Positions 25,945 to 37,400 of a stretch of DNA of 64,000 nucleotides are shown in pieces. The stretch is from Brevundimonas poindexterae (GTDB lineage: Bacteria > Pseudomonadota > Alphaproteobacteria > Caulobacterales > Caulobacteraceae), in assembly GCF_020524625.1 (NCBI RefSeq), contig NZ_JAIVLL010000002.1, positions 186,001 through 250,000 of the forward strand, read 5' to 3'. Positions within the stretch are counted from its first letter, which is position 1. The number at the start of each line of letters is the position of its first letter. A program made the translations under genes and the position numbers. The notes beneath the pieces are model-generated. The model ran no database searches. It saw only the letters and a list, made by a program, of their open reading frames with translations, and was not told the origin of the DNA.

Positions 25945-26672
25945 TCCTCTATCCCGCCATCGACCTGAAGGACGGCGTCTGCGTGCGGCTGATGCACGGC
26001 CGCTTTGACCAGGTGACCCGCTATGACGCCGATCCGGTCGCGCGCCTGAATGCCTTTGCCGAGGCCGGGGCCGACTGGGTGCACATCGTCGATCTGGACG
26101 GGGCCGAGGCCGGTCGCGCGGTCCAGCACGAGACCCTGTCGCGACTGGCCGGGACCGGACGCGCCCGCATCCAGTCCGGCGGCGGGGTGCGCACACGCGA
26201 GGATGTCGTGCGCCTGCGGGATGCGGGCGTGGCCCGGGTGGTGGTCGGCTCGCTGGCCGTCACCGCACCCGACACCGTGCGCGGCTGGCTGGAGGATCTG
26301 GGGCCCGAGGCCCTGACGCTGGCGCTGGACGTGCGCGTCACCGACACGGGGATTGTGCCCGCACTCAAGGGCTGGACCGAGGCCGCGCCGCTCGACCTGT
26401 GGGCCGTGCTTGACCTCTATCCCGAAGGAGTCTTCCGCCACCTGCTGGTCACCGACATCGGTCGAGACGGCGCCCTGACCGGGCCCAATATCGACCTGCT
26501 GGCCGAGATCGTCCGGCGCCGTCCGGACCTGAAGGTGCAGGCCTCGGGCGGGGTGGCCGCAACCGCCGACCTGACGGCCGCGCGCGACGCCGGCTGCGAC
26601 GGGGCCATCATCGGCCGCGCCCTCTATGAGGGCCGTTTCACTGTCGAACAGGCGCTTGAGGCCGTGCGATGA
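25941..26672 (+). CDS. hisA: ProFAR isomerase
   Basis: A 243-residue TIM-barrel isomerase. It shows [19 protein letters not shown] with the first catalytic Asp, [52 protein letters not shown] with the second catalytic Asp, and [16 protein letters not shown] at 25941 overlaps the hisH stop; the long upstream extension of the frame is not coding for HisA. Confidence 0.96.
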   Translation: MILYPAIDLKDGVCVRLMHGRFDQVTRYDADPVARLNAFAEAGADWVHIVDLDGAEAGRAVQHETLSRLAGTGRARIQSGGGVRTREDVVRLRDAGVARVVVGSLAVTAPDTVRGWLEDLGPEALTLALDVRVTDTGIVPALKGWTEAAPLDLWAVLDLYPEGVFRHLLVTDIGRDGALTGPNIDLLAEIVRRRPDLKVQASGGVAATADLTAARDAGCDGAIIGRALYEGRFTVEQALEAVR

Positions 26673-27436
26673 CCGCGCGGCGCATCATCCCCTGCCTCGA
26701 CGTCAAGGACGGCCGGGTGGTCAAGGGCGTGCGCTTCGAGGGCCATGTCGACATGGGCGATGCGGTCGAACTCGCCCTGCGCTATCGCGATCAGGGGGCC
26801 GATGAGCTGGTCTTCTACGACATCACCGCCAGCCCGGAGGGCCGCACCCTCGACTATGGCTGGATCGCCGACATCGCGCGCGATCTGGACATCCCCTTCT
26901 GTGTGGCCGGAGGCATCGCCGACGCCGATCAGGCCGCCCGCTGTCTCGACCACGGCGCCGACAAGGTCTCGGTCAACTCGCGGGCGCTGGCGCGGCCCGG
27001 ACTGATCACCCAGATGGCCGAGCGGCTGGGGCGCCAGTGTGTGGTGGTCGGCGTCGACAGCCGCATCATCGACGGCGAGTGGCAGGTGCACCAGTTCACG
27101 GGCGATCCGTCGGCCACGAAGCGCACGGGCCGCCGCACCCTCGACTGGATCCTCGAGGCCGAGGCGCTGGGCGCGGGCGAGATCGTGCTGAACGTCATGG
27201 ACCAGGACGGCGTCCGGAAGGGCTATGACATCGCCCAGCTGAAGGCCGCGCGCGAGCGACTGACCATTCCGCTGGTCGCCTCGGGCGGGGCCGGGGCGAC
27301 CGACCACTTCCGCGAGGTGTTTGAACAGGCCGATGTCTCGGGCGCGCTGGCGGCCAGCGTGTTCCACACGGGGGCCATCGCCATCCCGGACCTCAAACGC
27401 TATCTCGCCGACGCCGGACAGGAGATCAGGCTGTGA
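26669..27436 (+). CDS. hisF: imidazole glycerol phosphate synthase, cyclase subunit
   Basis: A 255-residue TIM barrel partner of HisH. It shows [82 protein letters not shown] and [13 protein letters not shown]. The catalytic Asp pair (CLDV and MDQDG) is present. Typically the second Asp is within NSIDRDGT; here the segment reads NVMDQDGV, a conservative variant. ATGA overlap with hisA. Confidence 0.95.
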   Translation: MTARRIIPCLDVKDGRVVKGVRFEGHVDMGDAVELALRYRDQGADELVFYDITASPEGRTLDYGWIADIARDLDIPFCVAGGIADADQAARCLDHGADKVSVNSRALARPGLITQMAERLGRQCVVVGVDSRIIDGEWQVHQFTGDPSATKRTGRRTLDWILEAEALGAGEIVLNVMDQDGVRKGYDIAQLKAARERLTIPLVASGGAGATDHFREVFEQADVSGALAASVFHTGAIAIPDLKRYLADAGQEIRL

Positions 27437-28059
27437 CCCTCACCCCCGACATGCTTGATTTCGACAAGGGCGGCGGCCTGATTCCGGTGGTGGTGCAGGA
27501 CGCCGCGACGCTTCAGGTGCTCACACTCGCCTATATGGACCCAGCCGCCCTGGAGGAGACGCAGGCGAGCGGCGAGGCGACCTTCTTCTCGCGGTCGCGC
27601 GGCGGGCGGTGGCGCAAGGGCGAGACCTCGGGCGACCGGCTGCATGTCGTCTCGATCACCCCCGACTGCGACGGCGACGCCCTGGTGCTGAAGGTCCGGC
27701 CGGTCGGCAATGCCTGTCACCTGAACCGCATCAGTTGCTTCGGCGAGGAGGACGCCCCGGGGCTGGGCCGCCTCGGCCGGCTGGAAGCCACCATCGACCA
27801 GCGCGCGTCCGCCGATCCCGAGACCAGCTGGACCGCCCGCCTGATGGCCGAGGGTCCCAAACGCGCCGCGCAAAAGGTCGGCGAAGAGGGCGTGGAAGTG
27901 GCGCTGGCCGGGGCCGTAGGCGACACCGAAGAGCTTGCGAATGAGGCGGCGGACCTCATCTATCACCTGTTCGTTCTGCTCAAGACGCGTCACATGGTGT
28001 TTCAGGACGTGCTCGACGTGTTGGCCCGGCGGGCCGAAGCGGCCAAGAACCCTGTCTGA
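27433..28059 (+). CDS. hisI: bifunctional PR-AMP cyclohydrolase / PR-ATP pyrophosphatase
   Basis: A 208-residue HisIE fusion. HisI half (1 to about 118): [33 protein letters not shown], the [11 protein letters not shown] metal site and [11 protein letters not shown]. HisE half (about 119-208): LEATIDQR, the [20 protein letters not shown] helix and [14 protein letters not shown]. HisI and HisE are commonly separate genes in Alphaproteobacteria, whereas the fusion at the end of hisGDCBHAF is the gammaproteobacterial pattern. GTG start overlapping the hisF stop. Confidence 0.95.
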   Translation: MTLTPDMLDFDKGGGLIPVVVQDAATLQVLTLAYMDPAALEETQASGEATFFSRSRGGRWRKGETSGDRLHVVSITPDCDGDALVLKVRPVGNACHLNRISCFGEEDAPGLGRLGRLEATIDQRASADPETSWTARLMAEGPKRAAQKVGEEGVEVALAGAVGDTEELANEAADLIYHLFVLLKTRHMVFQDVLDVLARRAEAAKNPV

Positions 28060-28109
28060 CGGCGCGCCCCTTTCGGCCGGTGCGCCCGGACGAAGAGACG
28101 GAGAGGCGA

Positions 28110-29549
28110 ATGTCGGCCCTGATACTGTTCGGCGGAGGTGGAGACCTGGCGCTCCGCATGCTGCTGCCGTCCCTGTACTTCCTGGACCACGACGGCCTGC
28201 TCGACCCGGACCTGAAGATCATCGCCGCCGCCCGGTCGGACGAGACCCGCGACGCCTACATCGAGCGCGTGCGGGCCTCGGTCGAGCCCCGCGCCAAGTC
28301 TGACGACGTCTGGTCCGACGACACCTGGACCCGGCTGGCCGCCCGGCTGGATTATGTGGCACTGGACGCCACCAGCGCAGATGAGCTGAAGGCGCTGAAG
28401 GCGAAAACCGGGGACGGCTCTGTAACCGCTTTCATGGCTGTTTCGCCCTCGCTCTACGGTCGGATCGTGCCGGCCATGCACGCCGCAGGGCTGGCCGGTC
28501 CGGACACCCGGATCGTGCTGGAAAAGCCCGTCGGCCGCGATCTGGAGAGCTTCCGCGAGATCGACGACGCTGTCTCGGCCGTGTTCGACGAGCGGCAGGT
28601 GTTCCGCATCGACCACTATCTGGGCAAGGAGACGGTCCAGAACCTGATCGCCCTGCGCTTCGGCAACACCATCTTTGAGCCGCTGTGGAACAATCTGACC
28701 ATCGACCATGTGCAGATCACCGTGGCCGAGACCGTCGCTGTGGGGGACCGCTGGCCCTACTATGACGAGTACGGCGCCTTGCGCGACATGCTGCAGAATC
28801 ACATGCTGCAGCTGCTGTGTCTCGTGGCCATGGAGCCGCCGTCCAACATCGACGCGGACTCGGTGCGCAACGAGAAGGTCAAGGTGCTGCGCTCGCTTCG
28901 GCCGATCACGGTCGAGGAGGCCGGTCGCGTCACCACCCGGGGGCAGTACACGGATTACGTCAGCGAGCGGGGTGCCCCGACCGACACCGAGACCTTTGTC
29001 GCCATCCGCGCCGACATCGACAACTGGCGCTGGGCGGGCGTGCCCTTCTTCATGCGCACCGGCAAATGCATGGCCGAGAAGCGCACCGAGATCGTCATCC
29101 AGTTCAAGCCGGTGCCCCATTCGATCTTCGGTCGTGACGGATCCAGCTATCGCGGCGCGATCCAGCCGAACCGGATGATCATTGAACTCCAGCCGGACGA
29201 GGACATTTCCCTCGAGGTGATGAACAAGCAGCCCGGCCTCGATCAACGCATGCAGCTTCAGCCCATCACCATGAGCCTGTCGTGGGGGCACAACGACCGC
29301 AAGGCCAGTCCGCCGCGCCGTCGCATCGCCTATGAGCGGCTGCTGCTGGACGCCATGGCCGGGGACTCCACCCTGTTCGTGCGGCGGGACGAAGCGGAAG
29401 AGGCCTGGAAATGGGTCGACGAGGTCTCCGATGCCTGGGACGGCGCGGCAATGAAGGTCGAGCCCTACGAAGGCGGCAGCTGGGGCCCCGAGGCCGCCGA
29501 CCTGCTGCTGTCCCGCACGGGCCGTCGCTGGAGCAGTCATGAGCGTTGA
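28110..29549 (+). CDS. zwf: glucose-6-phosphate dehydrogenase
   Basis: A 479-residue enzyme, first step of the Entner-Doudoroff route. Nucleotide-binding LFGGGGDLALRMLLPSLY at the N-terminus, EKPVGRDLESF, the active-site motif FRIDHYLGKETVQN, GALRDMLQNHMLQLLCLVAMEPP and WAGVPFFMRTGKCM. ATG at 28110 has GAGAGG about 4-9 nt upstream and begins the Rossmann strand. First gene of a zwf-pgl-edd-glk operon; separated from hisI by 50 nt, so read-through from the his operon is possible. Confidence 0.96.
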   Translation: MSALILFGGGGDLALRMLLPSLYFLDHDGLLDPDLKIIAAARSDETRDAYIERVRASVEPRAKSDDVWSDDTWTRLAARLDYVALDATSADELKALKAKTGDGSVTAFMAVSPSLYGRIVPAMHAAGLAGPDTRIVLEKPVGRDLESFREIDDAVSAVFDERQVFRIDHYLGKETVQNLIALRFGNTIFEPLWNNLTIDHVQITVAETVAVGDRWPYYDEYGALRDMLQNHMLQLLCLVAMEPPSNIDADSVRNEKVKVLRSLRPITVEEAGRVTTRGQYTDYVSERGAPTDTETFVAIRADIDNWRWAGVPFFMRTGKCMAEKRTEIVIQFKPVPHSIFGRDGSSYRGAIQPNRMIIELQPDEDISLEVMNKQPGLDQRMQLQPITMSLSWGHNDRKASPPRRRIAYERLLLDAMAGDSTLFVRRDEAEEAWKWVDEVSDAWDGAAMKVEPYEGGSWGPEAADLLLSRTGRRWSSHER

Positions 29550-30249
29550 GATCGAAACCTTTGCCTCGCCCGCGAAATGGGCCACGGCCTGCGCCGAGCG
29601 GATGACCGGCGCGCTGGCCAATGCCCTGACCGAGCGCCCGCGCGCGATCTTCGCCGGATCGGGCGGCTCCACCCCCGGACCGGTCTATGCCGCGATGCGC
29701 GAGGCCGATCTGGACTGGAGCCGCGTCACCGTGACCCTGGTCGATGAGCGCCATGTGCCCGAGAGTTCGCCCGAGTCGAACGCAACCCTGCTCAAGACCA
29801 GCCTGCCGGTCGGCCCCGGCAAAGCGGACTTCATCCCGCTGCACAGCGCCGCCCTGACGGTCGATCGTGCCGCCGCCGTCGCCACCCGGGCGCTCAACGC
29901 CGCTACCGACCGGCTGGATGCGGCCCTCTTGGGCATGGGCGAGGACGGGCACATCCTGTCGATGTTCCCCGAGAGCCCGACGCTGAAAACCCTCCTGACC
30001 CCGACCCTGTCGCCTGCCGTCCTCGGCGTGCCGGCGGGACGCGACGGCATGGCCCCCAGTCGCGAACGGCTGTCGATGAACCTGCCGTGGCTGATGCGCT
30101 GCGACACGGTCGTCATGGCCCTGACCGGATCGGCCAAGCGCCGCGTGTTCGAGGACCAGGTCATGGGTGACCCCGCCATCGTCCCTGTCGCGGCCCTCGC
30201 CGCCCACATTCCCCACCTGCAAATCCTATGGACGGAGGAGTCCGCATGA
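29539..30249 (+). CDS. pgl: 6-phosphogluconolactonase
   Basis: A 236-residue lactonase of the sugar-isomerase-like family: [53 protein letters not shown] and [11 protein letters not shown]. It converts the zwf product to 6-phosphogluconate. It overlaps zwf by 11 nt and edd by ATGA, a tight translational chain. Confidence 0.95.
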   Translation: MSVEIETFASPAKWATACAERMTGALANALTERPRAIFAGSGGSTPGPVYAAMREADLDWSRVTVTLVDERHVPESSPESNATLLKTSLPVGPGKADFIPLHSAALTVDRAAAVATRALNAATDRLDAALLGMGEDGHILSMFPESPTLKTLLTPTLSPAVLGVPAGRDGMAPSRERLSMNLPWLMRCDTVVMALTGSAKRRVFEDQVMGDPAIVPVAALAAHIPHLQILWTEESA

Positions 30250-32141
30250 CCGACCTCCACCCCACCCTGCGTGCGGTCACCGATCGCATCATTGCCCGCA
30301 GCCGTGACACCCGCGCCGACTATCTGCGCCGCATGGACGACGCCGCGACCAACCGGCCCGGCCGCGCCAAGCTGAGCTGCGCCAACTGGGCCCACGCCTT
30401 TGCCGGAGCGCCGGTCAAGGACAAGCTGAATGCCATGTCGGGCAGCCAGCCGAACCTGGGCATCGTCACCGCCTACAACGACATGCTGTCGGCCCATCAG
30501 CCGTTCGAGCGCTTCCCCGACATCGTCCGTCAGGCCGTGCGCGAGGTGAATGCCACCGCCCAGGTCGCGGGCGGCACCCCCGCCATGTGCGACGGCGTGA
30601 CCCAGGGCCGGCCGGGCATGGAGCTGTCGCTGTTCAGCCGCGACGTGATCGCCATGTCGACCGCTGTGGCCCTGACGCACGATGCCTTTGACGCCGCCCT
30701 CTGCCTCGGCGTGTGCGACAAGATCGTGCCGGGCCTGTTCATGGGCTCGCTGGCCTTTGGCCACCTGCCGGTCGTCTTCGCGCCCGCCGGCCCCATGCCC
30801 AGCGGCATTCCCAATGCGGAAAAGGCCCGGGTGCGCGCCCTTTACGCCCAGAACAAGGTGGATCGCCCCACCCTGCTGGAAAGCGAGGTCGCCAGCTATC
30901 ACTCGCCGGGCACCTGCACCTTCTACGGCACGGCCAACTCCAACCAGATGATGATGGAGGTGATCGGCCTGCACCTGCCCTCGACCGCCTTCGTCCACCC
31001 GGACACCGGCCTCAGGGACGCCCTGACCGCGGCGGCGGCGAAGCGGGCCGTCGAACTGGCCCGCTCGGGCGAGGGCCGCATGAGCCGGGTGGTCGACGAG
31101 AAGTCGATCATCAACGCCATCATCGCCCTGCTGGCCACCGGCGGCTCGACCAACCACGCCATCCACCTCGTCGCCATGGCCCGGTCGGCGGGCGTGCTTA
31201 TCGACTGGACCGATCTGGACGAGCTGAGCAGCTGCACGCCGCTGCTGGCGCGCGTCTATCCGAACGGATCGGCCGATGTGAACGCCTTCCAGGCCGCCGG
31301 CGGCGTCGCCTTCGTGGTGCGCGAACTGGCCGAGAGCGGGCATCTGCACACCGATGTCACCACCGTCATGGGCGAGGGCCTCAAGGCCTATTATCAGGAG
31401 CCGGTTCTGGACGAGGACGGCCAGCTGGTCTGGCGCGACGGCGTCAGCGAGAGCCTCGACCCCGACATCCTCCGCCCTGTCTCCGATCCCTTCCAGAAGG
31501 ACGGCGGACTGCGACTCGTGCAGGGCGCGCTGGGCCGGGCCGTCATCAAGGTCTCGGCCGTCAAGCCCGAGCACCGGGTGGTCGAGGCCCCCGCCGCCGT
31601 GTTCGACAGCCAGGAGGCGGCGCTGGAGGCCTTCAAACAGGGCCAGCTGGATCGCGACGTCGTGGTGGTCCTGCGCTTCCAGGGCCCCAAGGCGAACGGC
31701 ATGCCCGAACTGCACAGCCTGTCGCCCGCGTTGAGCGTGATCCAGGACCGGGGCTTCAAGGTCGCCTTCGTCACCGACGGTCGCATGTCCGGCGCGTCGG
31801 GCAAGACACCGGCCGCCATCCACCTGAGCCCCGAAGCCCTGGCCGGTGGGCCGATCGCCCGCGTGCGGGACGGCGACATCATCCGCCTCGACCCTGACAA
31901 GGGTGAACTGACCGTCGTGGGCTGTCCGGACTTTGGCGAGCGCCCCTGCGCTCCGCGGACCGAGGCCAGCCTGCAGACCGCGTCCTGGGGCTACGGTCGT
32001 GAACTGTTCGGCGCCTTCCGCCATGTGGTCGGATCCGCCGAGGAAGGCGCATCCGTGGTGTTCGCCCAGCCGCCCGCCGGACCGCCCGGCACCGACACCC
32101 CTCCCGACCCCAATGTGGTCGACCGCACGGTGGACGCCTGA
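30246..32141 (+). CDS. edd: 6-phosphogluconate dehydratase
   Basis: A 631-residue IlvD/Edd-family dehydratase forming KDPG. Iron-sulfur cysteines are visible in [21 protein letters not shown] and [19 protein letters not shown]. Other signatures are [33 protein letters not shown] and LDPDKGEL. The ATG at 30246 overlaps the pgl stop. The C-terminus has a Pro-rich tail ([16 protein letters not shown]) a little beyond the typical end. Confidence 0.96.
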   Translation: MTDLHPTLRAVTDRIIARSRDTRADYLRRMDDAATNRPGRAKLSCANWAHAFAGAPVKDKLNAMSGSQPNLGIVTAYNDMLSAHQPFERFPDIVRQAVREVNATAQVAGGTPAMCDGVTQGRPGMELSLFSRDVIAMSTAVALTHDAFDAALCLGVCDKIVPGLFMGSLAFGHLPVVFAPAGPMPSGIPNAEKARVRALYAQNKVDRPTLLESEVASYHSPGTCTFYGTANSNQMMMEVIGLHLPSTAFVHPDTGLRDALTAAAAKRAVELARSGEGRMSRVVDEKSIINAIIALLATGGSTNHAIHLVAMARSAGVLIDWTDLDELSSCTPLLARVYPNGSADVNAFQAAGGVAFVVRELAESGHLHTDVTTVMGEGLKAYYQEPVLDEDGQLVWRDGVSESLDPDILRPVSDPFQKDGGLRLVQGALGRAVIKVSAVKPEHRVVEAPAAVFDSQEAALEAFKQGQLDRDVVVVLRFQGPKANGMPELHSLSPALSVIQDRGFKVAFVTDGRMSGASGKTPAAIHLSPEALAGGPIARVRDGDIIRLDPDKGELTVVGCPDFGERPCAPRTEASLQTASWGYGRELFGAFRHVVGSAEEGASVVFAQPPAGPPGTDTPPDPNVVDRTVDA

Positions 32142-33119
32142 ATGCCGGCCTCGGAAGATCATCTGCATCTCGTCGGCGACGTCGGCGGCACCAATGCGCG
32201 CTTTGCCCTGACCCGCATGGTCGACGGTCGCCCCCGGGTCGAGCATCACGAGAGCTTTCCCGCCGAAACCCACCCCACCTTTCTGGACGGCGTACGCGCG
32301 TTTCTGGACGGCTGCGACGCGCGACCGAACGGCGGGGTGATCGCCGTCGCGGGGCCGGTGACCGACGGCTTCATCGACCTGACCAACTCCCCCTGGCGTG
32401 TGTCCGAGGCGGAACTGGCCAGCCTGGGTGTCGGCCCGATCCGGCTGATCAATGACTTCGAGGCCCTCGCCTGGGCGGCCCCCCTGATCGAGGGGCCGGA
32501 GCTGGCGCATCTGGGTGGCCCCGGGACGGGTGACCCGCAGCAGACCCTGGCGGTGCTCGGCCCGGGCACCGGCTTCGGAGTCTCGGCCCTGGCACGGGAT
32601 CGCTGGGGCTCTTCCGTCGCGATGGCCTCCGAGGGCGGTCACGTCGACTTCGCGCCCTCCGACGCGCTGGAGGACGAGGTGCTGCGTCTGCTCCGCCGGC
32701 GGTACAGCCGCGTCTCGATCGAGCGGCTGATCTGCGGACCGGGCCTGGTCAATCTGCACCGGGCGCTGGCCGAGATCGACGACCGCCCCACCTCCATCGA
32801 CGATCCGGCCGAGATCACCCGGTCGGCGCTAGAAGATCCGCGCGGACCGTGCGGCGCCACCCTGGCCCGTTTCTGCGCCATCCTGGGCTCGGTCGCCGGG
32901 GACATCGCCCTGACCACCGGGGCACGCGGCGGGGTCTATGTTGCCGGCGGGATCGCGCCGCGCATCCTCGACTTCCTCGAGGCCAGTCCCTTCCGCGAAC
33001 GATTCGAGCAGAAGGGCCGGTTCACCCCCTATATGAAGGCCATCCCGACATGGGTGATCCTGCACAAACAGGCCGCCCTTCTGGGGGCCGCTCATGTGGC
33101 CTGCCGGGCCGACGGATAA
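32142..33119 (+). CDS. glk: glucokinase
   Basis: A 325-residue bacterial glucokinase: LVGDVGGTNARFAL (phosphate 1), VAGPVTDGFIDLTNSPW, LINDFEALAWA with the catalytic Asp, VLGPGTGFGVSAL, ASEGGHVDFAP, IERLICGPGLVNLH and GGVYVAGGIAPR. It starts on the base after the edd stop. It feeds glucose-6-phosphate to zwf. The KDPG aldolase gene eda, often nearby, is not in this window. Confidence 0.95.
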   Translation: MPASEDHLHLVGDVGGTNARFALTRMVDGRPRVEHHESFPAETHPTFLDGVRAFLDGCDARPNGGVIAVAGPVTDGFIDLTNSPWRVSEAELASLGVGPIRLINDFEALAWAAPLIEGPELAHLGGPGTGDPQQTLAVLGPGTGFGVSALARDRWGSSVAMASEGGHVDFAPSDALEDEVLRLLRRRYSRVSIERLICGPGLVNLHRALAEIDDRPTSIDDPAEITRSALEDPRGPCGATLARFCAILGSVAGDIALTTGARGGVYVAGGIAPRILDFLEASPFRERFEQKGRFTPYMKAIPTWVILHKQAALLGAAHVACRADG

Positions 33120-33196
33120 AATTCTCATCACGGCGGCGTGAACCGATTGCCACATTGTGACGTTTGGGTGGTCTCAACTGAGGAAGGAAAACTCCC

Positions 33197-33463
33197 ATGC
33201 GTAAGATGATTTTGGCCTCGCTGTCCGCCGTTGCCCTGCTGGGCGTTGCTGCTTGCGGCGAAAGCGCCGAGGACGCCGCTGCCGAGCGTCAAGCCGACGC
33301 CCTGGAAGAACAGGCTGCGGCCGCTCCGACCGAAGAGCAGGAAACCGCTCTGAACGCCGAAGCCGACCGTATCGAGCAGGAAGCCGGCAATGCTGACGGT
33401 GGCATGACCACCGAGAACACGCCGAACACCTCGCCGAGCATGGCTCAGCAGGACGGCAACTAA
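33197..33463 (+). CDS. small Ala/Glu-rich lipoprotein
   Basis: An 88-residue protein with a lipoprotein signal (MRKMILASLSAVALLGVAAC; lipobox cysteine at 20). A helical region of Ala, Glu and Gln and a Thr, Asn and Ser-rich tail follow. GAGGAAGG lies 9-16 nt before the ATG. A strong terminator follows. Codon choice (GCT, GAA, CGT) suggests good expression. No family recognised; an abundant small outer-membrane or periplasmic lipoprotein is plausible. Confidence 0.8.
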   Translation: MRKMILASLSAVALLGVAACGESAEDAAAERQADALEEQAAAAPTEEQETALNAEADRIEQEAGNADGGMTTENTPNTSPSMAQQDGN

Positions 33464-33511
33464 GCCTCCGGATCGGCGGGGGAGTCATGCCCCCCGCCTC
33501 ATCCTTCGGAG

Positions 33512-33544
33512 AAGGCCCCGCCATCCCCCCCGGCGGGGCCTTTT
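33512..33544 (+). terminator. rho-independent terminator
   Basis: Stem AAGGCCCCGCC paired with GGCGGGGCCTT around a C-rich loop, running into TTTT. It sits 49 nt after the small lipoprotein stop. The AA before the stem also gives a short U-tract in the other direction, so it may serve the convergent DUF1295 gene as well. Confidence 0.8.
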
Positions 33545-33572
33545 CCATGAGCGAAGGGTCAGGCGTGAAGGG

Positions 33573-34373
33573 TCAGGATGATTTCGGCGGCCAGGGGATG
33601 AAGGCACTGGTCCGGCGCACATAGTCGGCATAGCCGGGCCGTGAGCTGTGGATGCTCTTTTCGGTGATGCCTATCCCGGACCATTTGGTCAGGGTGAAGG
33701 TCAGGAAGATCGGCCCCAGTATGGCGGCCAGCCCCGGCCCTGTCTCGGCCGCGATCAGATACAGACCCCACCAGACGCAGGCGTCGCCGAAGTAGTTCGG
33801 ATGCCGGGTGTAGCGCCACAGGCCGGTGTCCAGCACCTGTCCCGTGGTCGACGGATCCCGGCGGAAGGCCGCCAGCTGCGCATCCCCGATCGTCTCGAAC
33901 GCCAGCCCAACGACGAACAGGGCCACCCCGGCCCAGCCAAGCCAGCCGACGGCAGGCGTGTCGGCCACCTGCCCCAGCTGCACCGGAAGCGACGTCAGCC
34001 AGGCCAGCACCGCCTGCGGCAGGAAGACGAACAGCAGGGCGACCAGCGGCCAACTCTTGCCGGTCTTCATCTGGCGGCCGATCAGATCGGTATAGCGCCG
34101 GTCCTCGCCATGGGCGCGCCAGCGCAGGAACAGGTGAACCCCCAGACGGAGCGCCCAGGCGGCGCACAGTCCGACCAGCAGGGCCGAACGCAGCGCATCG
34201 CCCTCTGTCCGGGGCCAGGTGACCAGCGCCAGGAACAGCATGGCCATCGGCCAGACCGCGTCGATGAAGCTGACATCGCGGATGCGGACCGCCACCCCCC
34301 ACAGCAGGGTCATGGCCGCGACCACCATCAACAGGTTTCCGGCCAGCAGCCAGGCTGTGTCGGACAGGCTCAT
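33573..34373 (-). CDS. DUF1295 membrane protein (steroid 5-alpha-reductase-like)
   Basis: A 266-residue polytopic protein with about seven helices. Diagnostic motifs are DVSFIDAVWPM near the N-terminus and TGLWRYTRHPNYFGDACVWWGLY near residue 185, matching the NAD(P)H-binding end of steroid-5-alpha-reductase and ICMT-like proteins. It ends with KSIHSSRPGYADYVRRTSAFIPW, also typical. Substrate unknown, possibly a lipid. Convergent with the small lipoprotein gene. Confidence 0.88.
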   Translation of the reverse strand: MSLSDTAWLLAGNLLMVVAAMTLLWGVAVRIRDVSFIDAVWPMAMLFLALVTWPRTEGDALRSALLVGLCAAWALRLGVHLFLRWRAHGEDRRYTDLIGRQMKTGKSWPLVALLFVFLPQAVLAWLTSLPVQLGQVADTPAVGWLGWAGVALFVVGLAFETIGDAQLAAFRRDPSTTGQVLDTGLWRYTRHPNYFGDACVWWGLYLIAAETGPGLAAILGPIFLTFTLTKWSGIGITEKSIHSSRPGYADYVRRTSAFIPWPPKSS

Positions 34374-34434
34374 GAGGTGTGCTCCGTACTGCGGTGACGG
34401 CTTCTATACGCCTCGATCACCGCATCGGATGCCC

Positions 34435-37400
34435 TCACCCCTCGCGCTGGCCGCCGAATGTCCGTTCCAGAACTCGCTCCAGCCGCGTCTTCACACCATC
34501 GATCAGGCTGAAGGCCGCCGGAATGAAGATCAGCGACAGACCGGTCGAGGTGATCAGACCCCCGATTACCGCGATCGCCATCGGGCTGCGGAACTCGGTG
34601 CCTTCGCCGAACGCCAGCGCGATCGGCAACATACCCAGCCCCATGGCGAGGGTGGTCATGATGATCGGTCGCGCCCGCTTGTGGGCCGCGTCGATAATGG
34701 CCTCGCGCCGGTTCAGCCCGTTCTTCATGGCAATGATGGCGTAGTCGACCAGCAGGATGGAGTTCTTGGCCGCAATGCCGGTCAGCATGATGATGCCGAT
34801 CAGGGCGGGCATCGACAGGGACTTGCCGGTGATCAGCAGCAGGAAGAAGGCGCCGCCGAACGATACGGGCAGGGCCGCCAGAATGGTGATCGGGTGGAAG
34901 AAGCTGCGGAACAGCAGCACCAGCACGACATACATCAACAGGATGCCGGTCACGATGGCGAACATGAAGCCGATGCCGGTTTCCTGAAGATTCTCCAGCT
35001 CGCCCGACACCGCCTGGGTTACGCCCGCGGGCAGGTTCTTCATGGCCGGCAGTTCGTTCACCCGCGTCGAGGCCTGTCCCAGGGTGATCCCGTTCAGCTC
35101 GGCCGTCAGGGTGGCCACGCGCTTGCGGTCCAGACGGTCGATCTGGTTGGGCCCCGCCCCGAACGAGATGTCGGCTACCGACGTCAGGGGCACCGAGGCG
35201 CCGGACGCGGTCGGCACCCGCAGATTCTCCAGAATGCCCAGATCGCTCCGGGCCTCCTCGCGCAGCATGACGCGGATGGGGATCTGGCGGTCGCCCAGAT
35301 TGAATTTGGGCAGCAGCTGGTCGGCATCGCCCAGGGTCGCGACGCGCGCGACCGAGCTGATGTCCGACGAGGCCACGCCCTGCAGGGCGGCGACATCGCC
35401 CTTGGGCGTGATCAGGATCTCAGGACGCACCAGCGCCGCCGAGGAAATGACGTTGGTCAGGCCGTCGATTTCGCGCATCTGGCGTTCGACCGCCGACGCG
35501 GCTTCTTCCAGTGTCTCGCCATCGTCGCCGACCAGCTGGATCGAGACCTGGCTGCCCTGACCGTCGGCACCGAACTGGACGCGCGCGCCGGGAATGGAGC
35601 GCAGCACCGGCCCCATCTCCTGCTCGAAGGCCTGCTGGCGCAGCGAGCGCTCGCTGCGCTTGACCAGATTGACGGTGATGTTGGCCTTGCGGACCTCACC
35701 GGCCGAGCCGCCGCCGCCGGGGCCGAAGCTGACCGAGGCCGAACCGACCGAGGAATAGACGGACTTCACCTCGGGCCGTTCCAGCAGGGCGTCATTGACG
35801 CGCTGCGCCACAGCATCGGTCTCGGCCAGGGTCGAGCCCGGCGGCAGCTGGATGGTGATGCTGGAGCGCGAGACATCCTCGGCCGGGATGAATTCGAACG
35901 GCAGCCGGGTTGCGAGAAAAATTGAGGCAATAAGGAACAGCAGGCCGCCGCCCATCACCCACAGTCGGTGGTCGCCGAAGCGGCGCAGGACGCGGTGGGT
36001 GAAGCGTCCCTTCGGATCCTCGCCCTTCTTGCGGAAGTCATTCAGCACCCAGTCGACCATGACCAGATACTGCCTCATCCAGGCCGGGTCACCGTGCTCC
36101 TTGCCCTGGTCGCGCTTGAGCATATAGGCGCCCATCAGCGGCGTGAGCGTTCGCGCCACCACCAGAGAGAAGAAGACGCTGACGCAGGCGGCGATGGCGA
36201 AACTCTTGAAGAACTGGCCCACCACGCCGGGCATGAAGCCGGTCGGGGCAAACACCGCCAGCAGGGTTGCCGTGGTCGCGATCACCGCCAGACCGATCTC
36301 GTCAGCGGCCTCGATGGCCGCCGGATAGGGCGCCTTGCCGTCCCGTATGTGCCGGACGATGTTCTCGATCTCCACGATCGCGTCATCGACCAGAATGCCG
36401 ATGGTCAGCGACAGGGCCAGCAGGGTCACCACGTTCAGCGACTGACCGGTCAGGTCCATGATCCAGAAGGTCGGAATCAGCGACATGGGCATGGCCACCG
36501 CCGCGATCAGCGTCGCCCGCCAGTCGCGCAGGAAGACAAACACCACCAGCACCGCCAGGCCCGCGCCCAGCAGCAGCGCCTCGACCGAGGCGTGGAAGTT
36601 GTTGATCACGTCCGAGGTGGTGTTGGTCACCTCCTCGATGGTGACATTGTCGAGTTCCTCATCGAGCGCCGCGATCGCCTTCTGGGTTGTGCGATAGACG
36701 TCCAGCTCCGACGAGCCCTTGGACCGGCTGAGGCTGAAGCCCACCACCTCGGCGCCGTTGTAGCGCGCGCGACCGCGGGGTTCGGACCATTCGTCCACCA
36801 CCTCGCCCAGATCGCCCAGCCGCACCGAGCGGTTGCCGACCGGGATCAGGGTTTCGCGCAGGGCCTCGACCGACTGGGCCGAGCCCACGGTACGGATCGC
36901 CTGTTCCTCGCCGCCGATCTCGCCGCGTCCGCCGGGCAGATTGATGTTGGACCCGCGAAGCTGGTTCGACACCGCCGCCGCCGTCACGCCTTGGGCCGCC
37001 AGCTTGGCCGGGTCCAGCTTGATGCGGATCTCGCGGCTGACGCCGCCGTCCCGACTGACCTGGCTGACGCCCTCGATCGACAGCAGTCGCTTGGCCACGG
37101 TGTTGTCGACGAACCAGCTCAGCTCTTCAGGGTTCATGCCCGGCGCGCGCACCACATAGGTCGCGATCGGAATCTGGGTGAACTCGATCCTCTGGACGAT
37201 CGGCTCCTGCACATCCGCCGGCAGGTTTTGGCGGATACCGGCGATGGCGTTGCGCACATCATTGGTCGCCTTTTCCAGATCGACGCCCAGCTGGAAGGTG
37301 ATGGCCGTGGTCGAGACCGAGTCATTGACCGTCGAGGTGATGTCGTCCACCTCGCCCAGTCCGGCCACCGCGTCCTCGACCAGACGCGTGACCTGGGTTT

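Noticed and set aside
29685..32759. Very long open frame on the minus strand opposite pgl, edd and glk
   Set aside because: It is antisense to well-recognised genes, has low-complexity Gly, Arg, His and Gln-rich translation, and matches no protein pattern; it is a by-product of high GC codon use.
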